NCBI GenBank assembly: GCA_013698525.1
Contig: JACCSM010000034.1
Span: 1-9,347 of the forward strand
Direction of reading: 5' to 3'
Origin: Rubrobacteraceae bacterium
Lineage (GTDB): Bacteria > Actinomycetota > Rubrobacteria > Rubrobacterales > Rubrobacteraceae
Length of the DNA stretch: 9,347 bases
This document shows, piece by piece, positions 1-5,565 of the stretch. The notes under the pieces were generated by a model. The model was not told where the DNA came from. It searched no databases and saw only the letters and a list, made by a program, of their open reading frames with translations. Position numbers and translations under genes: made by a program. Within the stretch, counting starts at the first letter, position 1. The number at the start of each line of letters is the position of its first letter.

Positions 1-326
1 TCGAGTTGCTGGAAGACTTGATCGGTACGGGCGAGCCTCCGCTTCGTCTCACGTTCATGATCCGTCGCCAGTTCCAGCTCGTCGCGCGCGCCCGTGCCCT
101 CATCGAACGTGGCACGCCCCAGAAAGAGGTTGCGAGCAGGCTCAAAGTCCCTCCGTTCGTCGCGCGAAAGCTCGAGGAACAGGGCAGCAAGCTCGACGAG
201 CTGGAACTGGAACGCGCCCTGGCCCTGATCCAGGATCTCGAGAGCGGCCTCAAAGGCGGGAGCGATCTCTCCGACGAGCTCCAGGTTGAGATGACCGTGA
301 TCGGGCTGTCCGAGGCATCAGCATGA
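1..326 (+). CDS. holA: DNA polymerase III subunit delta, C-terminal part (5'-truncated by window edge)
   Basis: Only the last 108 or so residues are visible; the frame is open from base 3, so the TTG at base 6 is an internal leucine codon and not a start. The delta subunit belongs to the DnaX clamp loader, which opens the beta sliding clamp and places it on primed DNA. The visible part matches the family's helical C-terminal collar domain: a LEDLIGTGEPPLRLTFMI stretch, then RRQFQLVARARALIERG, then the KVPPFVARKLEEQ segment typical of HolA, and a final helix rich in Glu and Leu (LELERALALIQDLESGLK). The N-terminal AAA+ domains lie outside the window. The stop TGA overlaps the ATG of the next gene by 4 bp (ATGA), so the two are probably translationally coupled. 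The family call is from motif recognition. Confidence 0.88.
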   Translation, partial: ELLEDLIGTGEPPLRLTFMIRRQFQLVARARALIERGTPQKEVASRLKVPPFVARKLEEQGSKLDELELERALALIQDLESGLKGGSDLSDELQVEMTVIGLSEASA

Positions 327-829
327 CCCCGCAAGGTGCGGACAACGTCAGGCTCGTCGATCTCGACGACGCGACATACCGTGAGTACAGAAAGCATCTG
401 GCGCGCGATTACGCGGCGGATAAAGTTCGCGCCGGCGCCTGGTCACCGGCCGAGGCAGAGAACAGAGCTGCGAAGGACGTGGACGGGCTGCTGCCAGAGG
501 GACCCGCCACACACAACCACTTCCTCTATTCCGTCAGGGACGACGCAGTACCGGCCGAAGTTGGCACCGTATGGTTCACGCTCAGGGACTTGGGCGTCGG
601 CCGATCTGTCTGGATCTACGACATCATCATCCACGAGAATTTCAGGCGTAAAGGTTACGCCTCTCGCACTCTGGAGCTCGTCGAGCACAAAGCCGGAGAA
701 CTAGGCGCCAGGAGCGTAGAGCTACACGTATTCGGCCACAACCATGGGGCGCAGGCGCTCTACGAAAAGGTGGGCTACAACGTAACAAGCATCACCATGT
801 CCAAGCCCATACATACCCAAGACGGCTGA
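323..829 (+). CDS. GNAT-family N-acetyltransferase
   Basis: A 168-aa protein that should transfer an acetyl group from acetyl-CoA to an amine; the substrate cannot be told from sequence. The acetyl-CoA pyrophosphate-binding motif A is clear (RRKGYA, residues 108-113), preceded by the beta-4 strand VWIYDIIIHENF (96-107). The fold ends with LHVFGHN (134-140) and ALYEKVGY (145-152), the usual GNAT beta-5/alpha-4/beta-6 end in which the Tyr of LYEKxGY is often catalytic. Residues about 17-60 form a charged helical stretch (YREYRKHLARDYAADKVRAG) found in one actinobacterial/bacillar GNAT subgroup. The ATG at 323 overlaps the holA stop, and no better start is seen. No terminator is visible after it. 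The enzyme is probably soluble and cytoplasmic and read on the holA transcript. The gene is somewhat less G+C-biased at third positions than lepA or dnaJ, in line with an accessory gene. Confidence 0.9.
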   Translation: MTPQGADNVRLVDLDDATYREYRKHLARDYAADKVRAGAWSPAEAENRAAKDVDGLLPEGPATHNHFLYSVRDDAVPAEVGTVWFTLRDLGVGRSVWIYDIIIHENFRRKGYASRTLELVEHKAGELGARSVELHVFGHNHGAQALYEKVGYNVTSITMSKPIHTQDG

Positions 830-904
830 AATCCTCGTATCTCTTGGCAAAAAGCGGAGGGATTCACCTCGCGAATTCCACGCTTACAGCGGAACCTGTA
901 GGGA

Positions 905-936
905 GCTCACAAGCTGAAGTGCCGACTAGCTGATAC
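905..936 (+). repeat. Octamer repeat, copy A (four GCTGANNN-type units)
   Basis: Four consecutive 8-bp units read GCTCACAA, GCTGAAGT, GCCGACTA, GCTGATAC. Unit by unit they match copy D (8351-8382: GCTGACAA, GCTGAAGT, GCTGACTA, GCTGACTA) with five substitutions in 32 bp, and they share unit order with copy B (1496-1519). The copy lies 75 bp downstream of the GNAT stop in a non-coding spacer. Its function is unknown. Confidence 0.7.
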
Positions 937-1002
937 TGAGTCCGCTTGAAAAGGACCGTGTTCGGGCTGCGGATATACACCGAGTCCCCTCCCATACACG
1001 TC

Positions 1003-1022
1003 ATTCCCGCGCAATCGGGAAT
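1003..1022. repeat. Small palindromic (REP-like) element
   Basis: A perfect 7-bp stem, ATTCCCG (1003-1009) and CGGGAAT (1016-1022), encloses a 6-nt loop CGCAAT. With its flanks (GTC before, CCA after) it resembles dispersed extragenic palindromes of the type CATTCCCGCG...CGGGAATCC that I know from many bacterial genomes. No T-run follows on either strand, so a classical terminator is unlikely. The rest of the 830-1100 spacer holds octamer copy A and nothing else I can name. Confidence 0.5.
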
Positions 1023-1100
1023 CCACTACTACGAGTAGGAGGGCCATGGGCGATCATCGGTTCCGTCGTGCCGTTGGGATTAACCGGACCTCGTGTGAAG

Positions 1101-1367
1101 TTACTGCAGCCCCATCCGGAGGACGCCCATGGCTTTATCATAATGCTCAGCCCAGATATCCTCCTGGCTACCATCCGGTGCCCTTCGCCAATCCTCGAGC
1201 TGCGAGGGGCCGGCCTCGTGTGAGAAGTGCACCCGGTGCAGCACCTCCCAAAGGTGCGGGTGATGCATCTTCATACGCTCCAAAACGGAGTGCAGCTCAT
1301 GGTCACCCTCGGGATCGGAGAGCCTCTTCAACGCCTCCTCCTTGGCCACGTAGTCACGTTCGCCCAT
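1101..1367 (-). CDS. Hypothetical 88-aa His-rich protein
   Basis: I do not recognise the family. The ATG at 1367-1365 has a good Shine-Dalgarno (GGGAG, 6-nt spacer) on the minus strand, which supports this being the real gene rather than the longer plus-strand frame across it. The product is small, soluble and charged, with no signal peptide or membrane segment. An N-terminal helix (residues 6-34, YVAKEEALKRLSDPEG then a run to MKM) leads into a His-rich part (His at 23, 26, 35, 36, 38, 44, 47 and 50) with aromatic residues. A Trp/Asp/Glu-rich tail follows (QLEDWRRAPDGSQEDIWAEHYDKAM). The His cluster could bind metal, but there is no ordered motif to support that. The gene stands alone, 155 bp from the next minus-strand gene. 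Confidence 0.6.
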   Translation of the reverse strand: MGERDYVAKEEALKRLSDPEGDHELHSVLERMKMHHPHLWEVLHRVHFSHEAGPSQLEDWRRAPDGSQEDIWAEHYDKAMGVLRMGLQ

Positions 1368-1495
1368 GGATTTCTCCCTTCCTCGACCGGTTCATAATAT
1401 CAAGCGCAAGTACTTTCCCGCGCGTCGGGTGCGATCTGCTTCGGGCCGGGCGAACGTACGCGAATCGCCCACCCAGCCAAGGGCGAAAACAAAAA

Positions 1496-1519
1496 GCTGA
1501 CAAGCTGAAGTGCTGAGCA
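1496..1519 (+). repeat. Octamer repeat, copy B (three units)
   Basis: Units GCTGACAA, GCTGAAGT, GCTGAGCA, in the same order as copy D, end 3 bp before the stop codon of the small membrane protein gene on the other strand. The sequence between 1368 and 1495 contains a 6-bp stem (TCGCCC 1465-1470 / GGGCGA 1481-1486) and no gene that I can support. Confidence 0.65.
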
Positions 1520-1522
1520 GCT

Positions 1523-1780
1523 CTAATCGGCGAGGAACACGCCCATCAGGATCGCCACGGAAGCGACCAGGAGCGCGATGGCCAGGTAAGTCAATCCCCT
1601 GGATCGTTCGGTGCTACCGCTCGCGCTCAGGGCGCCAGCCGCGGCGAAGCCGAACCAGGCCACGGCGTTCAACGTGTCGCGATCTATGACCGCAGCGACA
1701 GCCGCGATGAGCCATAGCGCCGTGGCGATCCACATAAAGTACCTGAAGCGTTGGATGCCCGTTCCCCTAGTTCGACCCAT
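1523..1780 (-). CDS. Small membrane protein, three predicted helices, unknown function
   Basis: 85 aa. Three hydrophobic stretches are evident: about 14-32 (YFMWIATALWLIAAVAAVI), 37-54 (LNAVAWFGFAAAGALSAS) and 62-84 (GLTYLAIALLVASVAILMG and on). A short Arg-rich N-terminus (RTRGTGIQRFR) suggests a cytoplasmic N-terminal end by the positive-inside rule. The ATG at 1780-1778 has a strong Shine-Dalgarno (GGAGG, 7-nt spacer) on the minus strand, so the gene is very probably real. No catalytic or binding motif is seen, and I do not recognise the family. It is monocistronic as far as can be seen; octamer copy B abuts its 3' end. Confidence 0.65.
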   Translation of the reverse strand: MGRTRGTGIQRFRYFMWIATALWLIAAVAAVIDRDTLNAVAWFGFAAAGALSASGSTERSRGLTYLAIALLVASVAILMGVFLAD

Positions 1781-1969
1781 CTTCTAACCTCCGTGTACCT
1801 GGCTGGGACACAGTAAGTATTTCATGTTCCGGGCTCCCCCGCTATACACCGAGGCGCCTGGAAGAGAAGCGTTCTAGGAACTTGGCATCGGGCTAGGATC
1901 GATAGCATCATGCTGATCTCTCGAAGAGATTCACGCCAAGAGGGTGCGCCTCAAAAGGAGGAAACGAGC

Positions 1970-2017
1970 ATGTATCCCGCGCCTCAAACCGCGGGCGATC
2001 TACCCGATTACGTATAA
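1970..2017 (+). CDS. Candidate 15-codon small ORF with strong Shine-Dalgarno
   Basis: AAGGAGG (1955-1961) precedes an ATG at 1970 with an 8-nt spacer. The peptide would be MYPAPQTAGDLPDYV. The same frame is open from an ATG at 1910, giving 35 codons; that start has no Shine-Dalgarno but follows TAGGAT/TAGCAT hexamers and could be leaderless. The ten-base word GCGCCTCAAA occurs twice (1946-1955 and 1979-1988), flanking the ribosome site and start. A 6-bp stem (CCCGCG 1976-1981 / CGCGGG 1990-1995) lies just inside the ORF. It could be a leader peptide, a micro-protein or chance. There is no plus-strand gene between it and lepA that it obviously controls. Confidence is low because so short a frame carries little coding signal. 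Confidence 0.3.
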   Translation: MYPAPQTAGDLPDYV

Positions 2018-2033
2018 CCCCAAGCGGCGCGTA

Positions 2034-2067
2034 GCCACCCCGTGGCCTATCCCTCTGGTCAGGGATA
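2034..2067. terminator. Two abutting hairpins between convergent transcripts, possible terminator
   Basis: GCCAC/GTGGC (2034-2038/2042-2046, 3-nt loop) is followed directly by TATCCCT/AGGGATA (2048-2054/2061-2067, 6-nt loop). They lie about 65 bp past the rpsT stop on the minus strand and downstream of the candidate sORF on the plus strand, where a bidirectional terminator would be expected. Neither has a U-run, so the call is weak; U-poor terminators are known from actinobacteria. Confidence 0.3.
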
Positions 2068-2092
2068 AACATTCCCCCTGCACTTACAGAGA

Positions 2093-2113
2093 ACTCCTAT
2101 AGCCTGATGCCTG
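2093..2113 (-). repeat. Heptamer repeat, copy 1 (CAGGNNN units on minus strand)
   Basis: On the plus strand the units read ACTCCTA, TAGCCTG, ATGCCTG, a 7-bp period. The same word in the other orientation occurs at 8233-8253 (CAGGTTA, CAGGTCT, CAGGCAT); ATGCCTG and CAGGCAT are exact complements. With only three units each this is suggestive, not proven. Confidence 0.35.
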
Positions 2114-2130
2114 AAGGTTGGGGTAGGTCT

Positions 2131-2391
2131 CTACTCGCTCCGGTCGGCCGCGAGCGCCTTGTCGAGGCGGCTGACCTTTCGGGCAGCCCTGTTCGGGTGG
2201 ATTATGCCCTTGGTCGCGGCCTTGTTGTACTCTCGCTGGGACTCGTCCCGGATTCGGCGGGCCTCCTCTTCATTCCCTGAATGCACGGCCCTGTAGAAGC
2301 TCTTGGAGAGGTTGCGAAGGCGGGTCCTGACACCCTTGTTGTGTGCGCCACGCTTGTCGCTCTGCTTGTCGCGTTTCGATGGTGCGGGCAC
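2131..2391 (-). CDS. rpsT: 30S ribosomal protein S20
   Basis: An 86-aa primary 16S rRNA-binding protein of the small subunit. The sequence is the standard S20 three-helix bundle: a basic N-terminus (APSKRDKQSDKRGAHNKGVRTRLRNLSKSF), a middle helix with an acidic stretch (SGNEEEARRIRDESQREYNKAA), then the family signature TKGIIHPNRAARKVSRLDKAL. Length matches the usual 85-90 aa. The start is GTG at 2391-2389, preceded by GAGGAG with a 5-nt spacer. The gene is alone on the minus strand and diverges from lepA; promoter hexamers are listed separately. In many bacteria rpsT lies between holA and lepA as here, though here about 1.3 kb of accessory DNA separates it from the GNAT gene. Confidence 0.96.
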   Translation of the reverse strand: MPAPSKRDKQSDKRGAHNKGVRTRLRNLSKSFYRAVHSGNEEEARRIRDESQREYNKAATKGIIHPNRAARKVSRLDKALAADRSE

Positions 2392-2428
2392 GCTGGCTCC
2401 TCAGATCTGATACATACCTGACCGGGAG

Positions 2429-2457
2429 AATGTAACACAAGTAGAGCAAAGGGGCAA
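2429..2457 (-). promoter_or_regulatory. rpsT promoter (SigA-type)
   Basis: On the minus strand, TTGCCC (2457-2452), a 17-bp spacer, then TACATT (2434-2429) with an upstream TG giving an extended -10 (TGTTACATT). The predicted start near 2422 leaves a leader of about 31 nt that contains the rpsT Shine-Dalgarno. Confidence 0.5.
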
Positions 2458-2460
2458 TCA

Positions 2461-2469
2461 TGGTAGAAT
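2461..2469 (+). promoter_or_regulatory. lepA extended -10 promoter, leaderless transcript predicted
   Basis: TGGTAGAAT is a TGN plus TAGAAT extended -10. Seven bases after the hexamer comes the GTG of lepA at 2476. No Shine-Dalgarno is present and no convincing -35 is seen, which fits an extended -10 promoter and a leaderless message. It lies a few bases from the rpsT -35, so the two promoters probably exclude each other. Confidence 0.5.
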
Positions 2470-2475
2470 CTCCCG

Positions 2476-4254
2476 GTGAAAAACATCGAGCGTACCCGCA
2501 ATTTCTGCATAATAGCGCACATAGACCACGGCAAGAGCACCCTGGCCGACAGGCTGCTCGACATAACAGAAGCCGTCCCCGAGCGCGAGCGGATGGACCA
2601 GATCCTCGACACCATGGACCTCGAGCGCGAGCGTGGTATCACGATCAAAGCCCAGGCCGTGCGCGTCCTCTACAACAGGGACGACGGCGAGTACAACCTC
2701 AACCTGATCGACACGCCTGGCCATGTGGACTTCGCCTACGAGGTCTCCCGGGCCATAGCAGCCTGCGAAGGCGCCCTCCTCATCGTCGACGCGAGCCAGG
2801 GCATACAGGCCCAGACCCTCGCGAACCTCTACCTCGCGATGGAACACGACCTCGAGATCATACCCGTGCTCAACAAGATAGATCTCCCCGTAGCCGACGT
2901 TGCGACGGTCACGGAGGAGCTCGTGGAACTCCTCGGCGTGGAAGAGGAGGAGATCATCAAGATCTCGGCCAAGACCGGTGAGAACGTAACGGGGGTACTC
3001 GACGCGATCGTGGACCGCGTCCCTGCGCCGCAGACGGAGCACGATGAGACGCGTGCCCTCATCTTCGACTCCCACTACGATCCTTACCGCGGCGTCGTCT
3101 CCCTCGCGCGTCTTTTCGACGGTGAGCTGAAGAAGGGCGACAGTGTAAGGGCGATGGGGAGCGAAGAGCACTTCGAGCTCCTCGAGGTCGGCTGCTACTC
3201 CCCGAAACCGACCGCCCTCCCTGTCCTGGCTACGGGCGAGGTGGGGTATGTGATCGCAGGCCTCAAAGATATCGAAGCGCTGCGCGTCGGCGATACGGTC
3301 ACACGGGTCCAAGAGCCCGCTTCTGAACCATTGCCTGGCTACGCGAAGGCGCTTCCAACGGTCTTCTCAGGCCTCTATCCAACGGAGGGTGACGACTTCG
3401 AACGGCTCAGGGAGGCCCTCTCCAAGCTGCAGCTAAACGATGCCTCGCTCTTTTTCGAGCCCGAGAACTCCAGGATGGGCTTCGGATTCAGGTGCGGTTT
3501 TCTGGGCCTTTTGCACATGGAGATCATCCAGGAGCGCCTCGAGCGTGAGTTCGACCTCGACCTCATAGCCTCCTCCCCGAGCGTGAAGTACGAGGTCGTC
3601 GTCGAGGGCGAGGTTGTCGAGGTCACCAACCCGAGCGAGCTACCCGAGATCTTCGATGAGATCAGGGAGCCTATAGTGCGGGCGACCGTGATCTGCCCCA
3701 AGGAGTACGTAGGGGCCGTGATGGGGCTCTGCCACGAGAGGCGCGGTACCTCCGTCGGGATGGAGTACATCTCGACCCGCAGGGTGCAGCTCACCTACGA
3801 CCTGCCGCTCGCCGAGATCATCACGGACTTCTTCGACGCCATGAAGAGCCGCACAAAAGGCTACGCCTCCTACGACTACGAGCTGCAAGGTTACGAGCCG
3901 TCCGACCTGGTCAAGGTCGAGGTCCTGGTCTCCGGTGACACCGTCGACGCGCTCTCGATCATCGTCCACCGCGACAAGGCCTACCACCGCGGCCGCGCGC
4001 TCGTCGAGAAGCTCAAAGAGTTGATCCCACGCCAGCAGTTCGAGGTGCCAGTGCAGGCCACGATGGGAAGGCGTGTGATCGCGCGCGAGACCGTACGCGC
4101 TTACCGCAAAGACGTTACGGCCAAATGCTACGGCGGTGACATAACCCGCAAACGCAAGCTCCTCGAACAGCAGAAGAAGGGCAAGCGCCGCATGAAGCAG
4201 GTCGGCAACGTGGAGATACCACAGGAGGCCTTCCTTGCCGCGCTTCGTATCTGA
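2476..4254 (+). CDS. lepA: Elongation factor 4 (LepA), ribosome back-translocase GTPase
   Basis: 592 aa, the normal size for this translational GTPase, which acts on ribosomes and has been linked to back-translocation and to 30S biogenesis or initiation. All G motifs are present: AHIDHGKST (14-22, P-loop), ERERGITI (50-57, switch I), DTPGH (79-83, switch II), NKID (133-136) and SAKTG (164-168). Domain II, the EF-G-like domains III and V, and the LepA-specific C-terminal domain follow; the last carries [26 protein letters not shown] near the end. The GTG at 2476 gives the usual [20 protein letters not shown] start. It has no Shine-Dalgarno and follows an extended -10 by 7 bp, so it is probably leaderless. 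It diverges from rpsT and is followed by the repeat-rich spacer before hrcA. Minus-strand frames within it are shadows. Confidence 0.97.
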   Translation: MKNIERTRNFCIIAHIDHGKSTLADRLLDITEAVPERERMDQILDTMDLERERGITIKAQAVRVLYNRDDGEYNLNLIDTPGHVDFAYEVSRAIAACEGALLIVDASQGIQAQTLANLYLAMEHDLEIIPVLNKIDLPVADVATVTEELVELLGVEEEEIIKISAKTGENVTGVLDAIVDRVPAPQTEHDETRALIFDSHYDPYRGVVSLARLFDGELKKGDSVRAMGSEEHFELLEVGCYSPKPTALPVLATGEVGYVIAGLKDIEALRVGDTVTRVQEPASEPLPGYAKALPTVFSGLYPTEGDDFERLREALSKLQLNDASLFFEPENSRMGFGFRCGFLGLLHMEIIQERLEREFDLDLIASSPSVKYEVVVEGEVVEVTNPSELPEIFDEIREPIVRATVICPKEYVGAVMGLCHERRGTSVGMEYISTRRVQLTYDLPLAEIITDFFDAMKSRTKGYASYDYELQGYEPSDLVKVEVLVSGDTVDALSIIVHRDKAYHRGRALVEKLKELIPRQQFEVPVQATMGRRVIARETVRAYRKDVTAKCYGGDITRKRKLLEQQKKGKRRMKQVGNVEIPQEAFLAALRI

Positions 4255-4255
4255 G

Positions 4256-4494
4256 AGCATGTCAGCACGCTCCGGCCTGCAGCCTCCACTCGTCAGCAAC
4301 TCAGCACGCTACGCCCTTCGGGCTCCGCATGTCAGCAAGCCACCTGCGGCGCCTTTCAGCATGTCAGCCAGGGCTCGCGTACGCTACAAGCTAACAAGTC
4401 GAAATGCTGAAGTGCTGAGAGCGCCCGAAGGGCGTAGCGTGCTGACAAGCTGGCGCAGCCAGCGTGCTGACATGCTGACAAGCCGCGAAGCGGC
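4256..4494. repeat. Nested inverted-repeat mosaic of GCTGA octamers and hairpins (lepA-hrcA spacer)
   Basis: Two perfect inverted repeats are nested: outer arms 4256-4271 and 4461-4476 (16 bp) and inner arms 4302-4323 and 4423-4444 (22 bp), with centres near 4366 and 4373. Left-half octamers read on the minus strand (GCTGACAT at 4259-4266, 4329-4336 and 4361-4368; GCTGAGTT with GCTGACGA at 4290-4305; GCTGAAAG at 4353-4360). Right-half octamers read on the plus strand (copy C, then GCTGACAA 4441-4448, GCTGACAT 4466-4473, GCTGACAA 4474-4481). Short perfect hairpins sit between them: CGCCC-GAA-GGGCG (4422-4434), GCTGGC-GCA-GCCAGC (4449-4463) and GCCGC-GAA-GCGGC (4482-4494). The block begins 1 bp after the lepA stop. 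It could end lepA transcription, form a cruciform, or be a small non-coding mobile element; no target duplication is seen. Confidence 0.7.
4390..4421 (+). repeat. Octamer repeat, copy C (four units)
   Basis: Units GCTAACAA, GTCGAAAT, GCTGAAGT, GCTGAGAG. This is the same family as copies A, B and D, here with one diverged extra unit, and it lies at the centre-right of the inverted-repeat mosaic. Confidence 0.6.
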
Positions 4495-4517
4495 GTGCTT
4501 GGGTCACCCCGCACCCA

Positions 4518-4526
4518 TGTTAAAAT
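4518..4526 (+). promoter_or_regulatory. hrcA extended -10 promoter, leaderless or nearly so
   Basis: TGTTAAAAT (TGN plus TAAAAT) ends 10 bp before the ATG at 4537, so the predicted start of transcription (about 4533-4536) lies 1 to 4 nt before the ATG. There is no Shine-Dalgarno. The bases after the hexamer (CACCC) resemble those after the lepA hexamer (CTCCC). No CIRCE operator (TTAGCACTC-N9-GAGTGCTAA) is visible here. Confidence 0.45.
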
Positions 4527-4536
4527 CACCCACGAT

Positions 4537-5565
4537 ATGACACACCTCGAACTACCAGAGAGGCAACGCGAGCTACTGCTCAAGACGCTGGAGATCTACA
4601 TCTCCACAGGCGCCCCTGTCGGGAGTCATGCGCTTGCCGACGAGTTGGGCGCGAGCAGTTCTACGATCCGAGCGGAGCTGGCCCACCTCGAGTCGCTAGG
4701 CCTGCTCGACCACCCGCACACGTCAGCCGGAAGGGTCCCGACGGACAGGGGTTACAGGTACTACGTCGACGCCTTGATGGAAGCGAACCCGAAGGACGAC
4801 ACGGCGTTCGCGGCCCTCGAAGGTTACGGCAACGTAGACGAGTTGCTGCGTGGCGTCTCGGAGGGGATGAGCGAGGTGACCCGTCTTCTGGCTGTGGTCG
4901 CTGGGCCAACCGTGCTCGGCGAGTCGCTCGCCCGTGTCGACTACCTGCCGCTGGGCGAAGGTAGGCTCCTTCTCGTTGTATCCATGGAGAGCGGCGCCTC
5001 TTCGAGCGCAGCGATTACACTCCCCATCCCCGTCGAAGACGAGGAACTGCGCGGCATCTTCGCAGCACTCAACTCCTGGCTTGGGGGGCGTCCGCTTGGT
5101 ACCGACCTCGAGCTCGGGCTCGCGGCGCGCACAGCGCTCTCGGACCACGACCCGATGACCGTGGGAGCCGTCCTCGAGGCCGTCGGGGCGCTGGGAAGGG
5201 TGACGGAGCGCGGGGTCTTCATCCAGGGCGCCTCGGCCCTCCTGAGCCGCCTGGACGACCTCGACCCGGGAAGCCTCTCGGCCGTGATCGAGGTCTTCGA
5301 ACGCCGGCGCTGGCTGCTGCGCCTGATGGGCGACGCACTCCGACGCTCGGTTACGAGCAGCGGGGTCGTCGTCTCCATCGGCACAGAGAGCGGCTTTTTG
5401 AACCTGACGGGCACGAGCCTCGTGGCCTCAGCCTACAGCCGCCGCGAGCGTCCCTACGGGGTTGTCAGCCTGATCGGCCCCAAACGGATGGACTATGACG
5501 CAGCCATAACGACGGTCCGCTCGGCCGCGGAGGCCCTGACAAATTGTCTGGACGCCAGGTTCTAG
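4537..5565 (+). CDS. hrcA: Heat-inducible transcription repressor HrcA
   Basis: 342 aa, the normal family length. HrcA binds CIRCE operators to repress groE and dnaK-type genes and is itself kept active by GroEL. The N-terminal winged helix (1-78) shows PERQRELLLKTLEIYISTGAPVGS (7-30), the recognition segment GASSSTIRAELAHLE (38-52) and the family signature HTSAGRVPTDRGYRYYVD (61-78). A GAF-like domain follows, with the family's dimerisation insert, up to GPKRMDYDAAITTVRSAA near the end. I chose ATG 4537 because it gives the usual family N-terminus and follows a -10 element; the GTG at 4495 lies inside a repeat hairpin region. The stop TAG is directly followed by the dnaJ TTG (0 bp gap), so hrcA and dnaJ form an operon, the common actinobacterial hrcA-dnaJ2 pair. 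Confidence 0.95.
   Translation: MTHLELPERQRELLLKTLEIYISTGAPVGSHALADELGASSSTIRAELAHLESLGLLDHPHTSAGRVPTDRGYRYYVDALMEANPKDDTAFAALEGYGNVDELLRGVSEGMSEVTRLLAVVAGPTVLGESLARVDYLPLGEGRLLLVVSMESGASSSAAITLPIPVEDEELRGIFAALNSWLGGRPLGTDLELGLAARTALSDHDPMTVGAVLEAVGALGRVTERGVFIQGASALLSRLDDLDPGSLSAVIEVFERRRWLLRLMGDALRRSVTSSGVVVSIGTESGFLNLTGTSLVASAYSRRERPYGVVSLIGPKRMDYDAAITTVRSAAEALTNCLDARF

Larger units (their letters stand above)
1781..2130. other. 350-bp spacer: no established gene; palindromes and a candidate small ORF
   Basis: Between the membrane-protein gene start and the rpsT stop there is no conserved gene I can name. It contains the candidate sORF at 1910/1970-2017, hairpins at 1916-1930, 1976-1995, 2034-2046 and 2048-2067, a short heptamer repeat (2093-2113), and a TATACACCGAG motif (1843-1853) that also occurs at 974-984. 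I see no tRNA-like cloverleaf. Confidence 0.5.
2421..2477. promoter_or_regulatory. 9-bp inverted repeat covering both rpsT and lepA predicted start sites
   Basis: ACCGGGAGA (2421-2429) and TCTCCCGGT (2469-2477) are perfect complements 48 bp apart, arm to arm. Each arm begins on the last base of a -10 hexamer and runs over the predicted start point of its own gene, so each promoter reads TANANT then CTCCCGGT on its coding strand. This can be a shared G+C-rich discriminator, as expected for stringently controlled translation genes, or a two-site operator. Confidence 0.5.

Noticed and set aside
905..936. Octamer arrays as a CRISPR
   Set aside because: Units are contiguous 8-mers with no spacers and there are no cas genes.
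1465..1486. 6-bp stem with an A-rich tract as a terminator
   Set aside because: The A-tract follows the stem on the plus strand, so on the minus strand the T-run comes before the stem; neither orientation makes an intrinsic terminator.
1046..1516. 156-codon plus-strand frame
   Set aside because: It crosses the better-supported minus-strand gene at 1101-1367, its product is low-complexity Pro/Arg/Ser, its AGGAGGG lies only 2 nt from the ATG, and its last codons are octamer copy B.
2458..3312. 284-codon frame antisense to lepA
   Set aside because: It lies over the conserved LepA GTPase domain and is a codon-phase mirror of a high-G+C gene; its product has no recognisable domain.
4405..4420. 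CIRCE half-site in TGCTGAAGTGCTGAG
   Set aside because: Two mismatches to GAGTGCTAA and no complementary half at 9-nt spacing; it is part of octamer copy C.
4495..4536. Upstream GTG start for hrcA
   Set aside because: It begins just after the last mosaic hairpin and includes the -10 element; the family N-terminus fits ATG 4537.
4235..4540. 101-codon frame with repeated peptide words between lepA and hrcA
   Set aside because: The repeated words are the translated GCTGA octamers; there is no ribosome site and the frame overlaps the end of lepA and the hrcA promoter.
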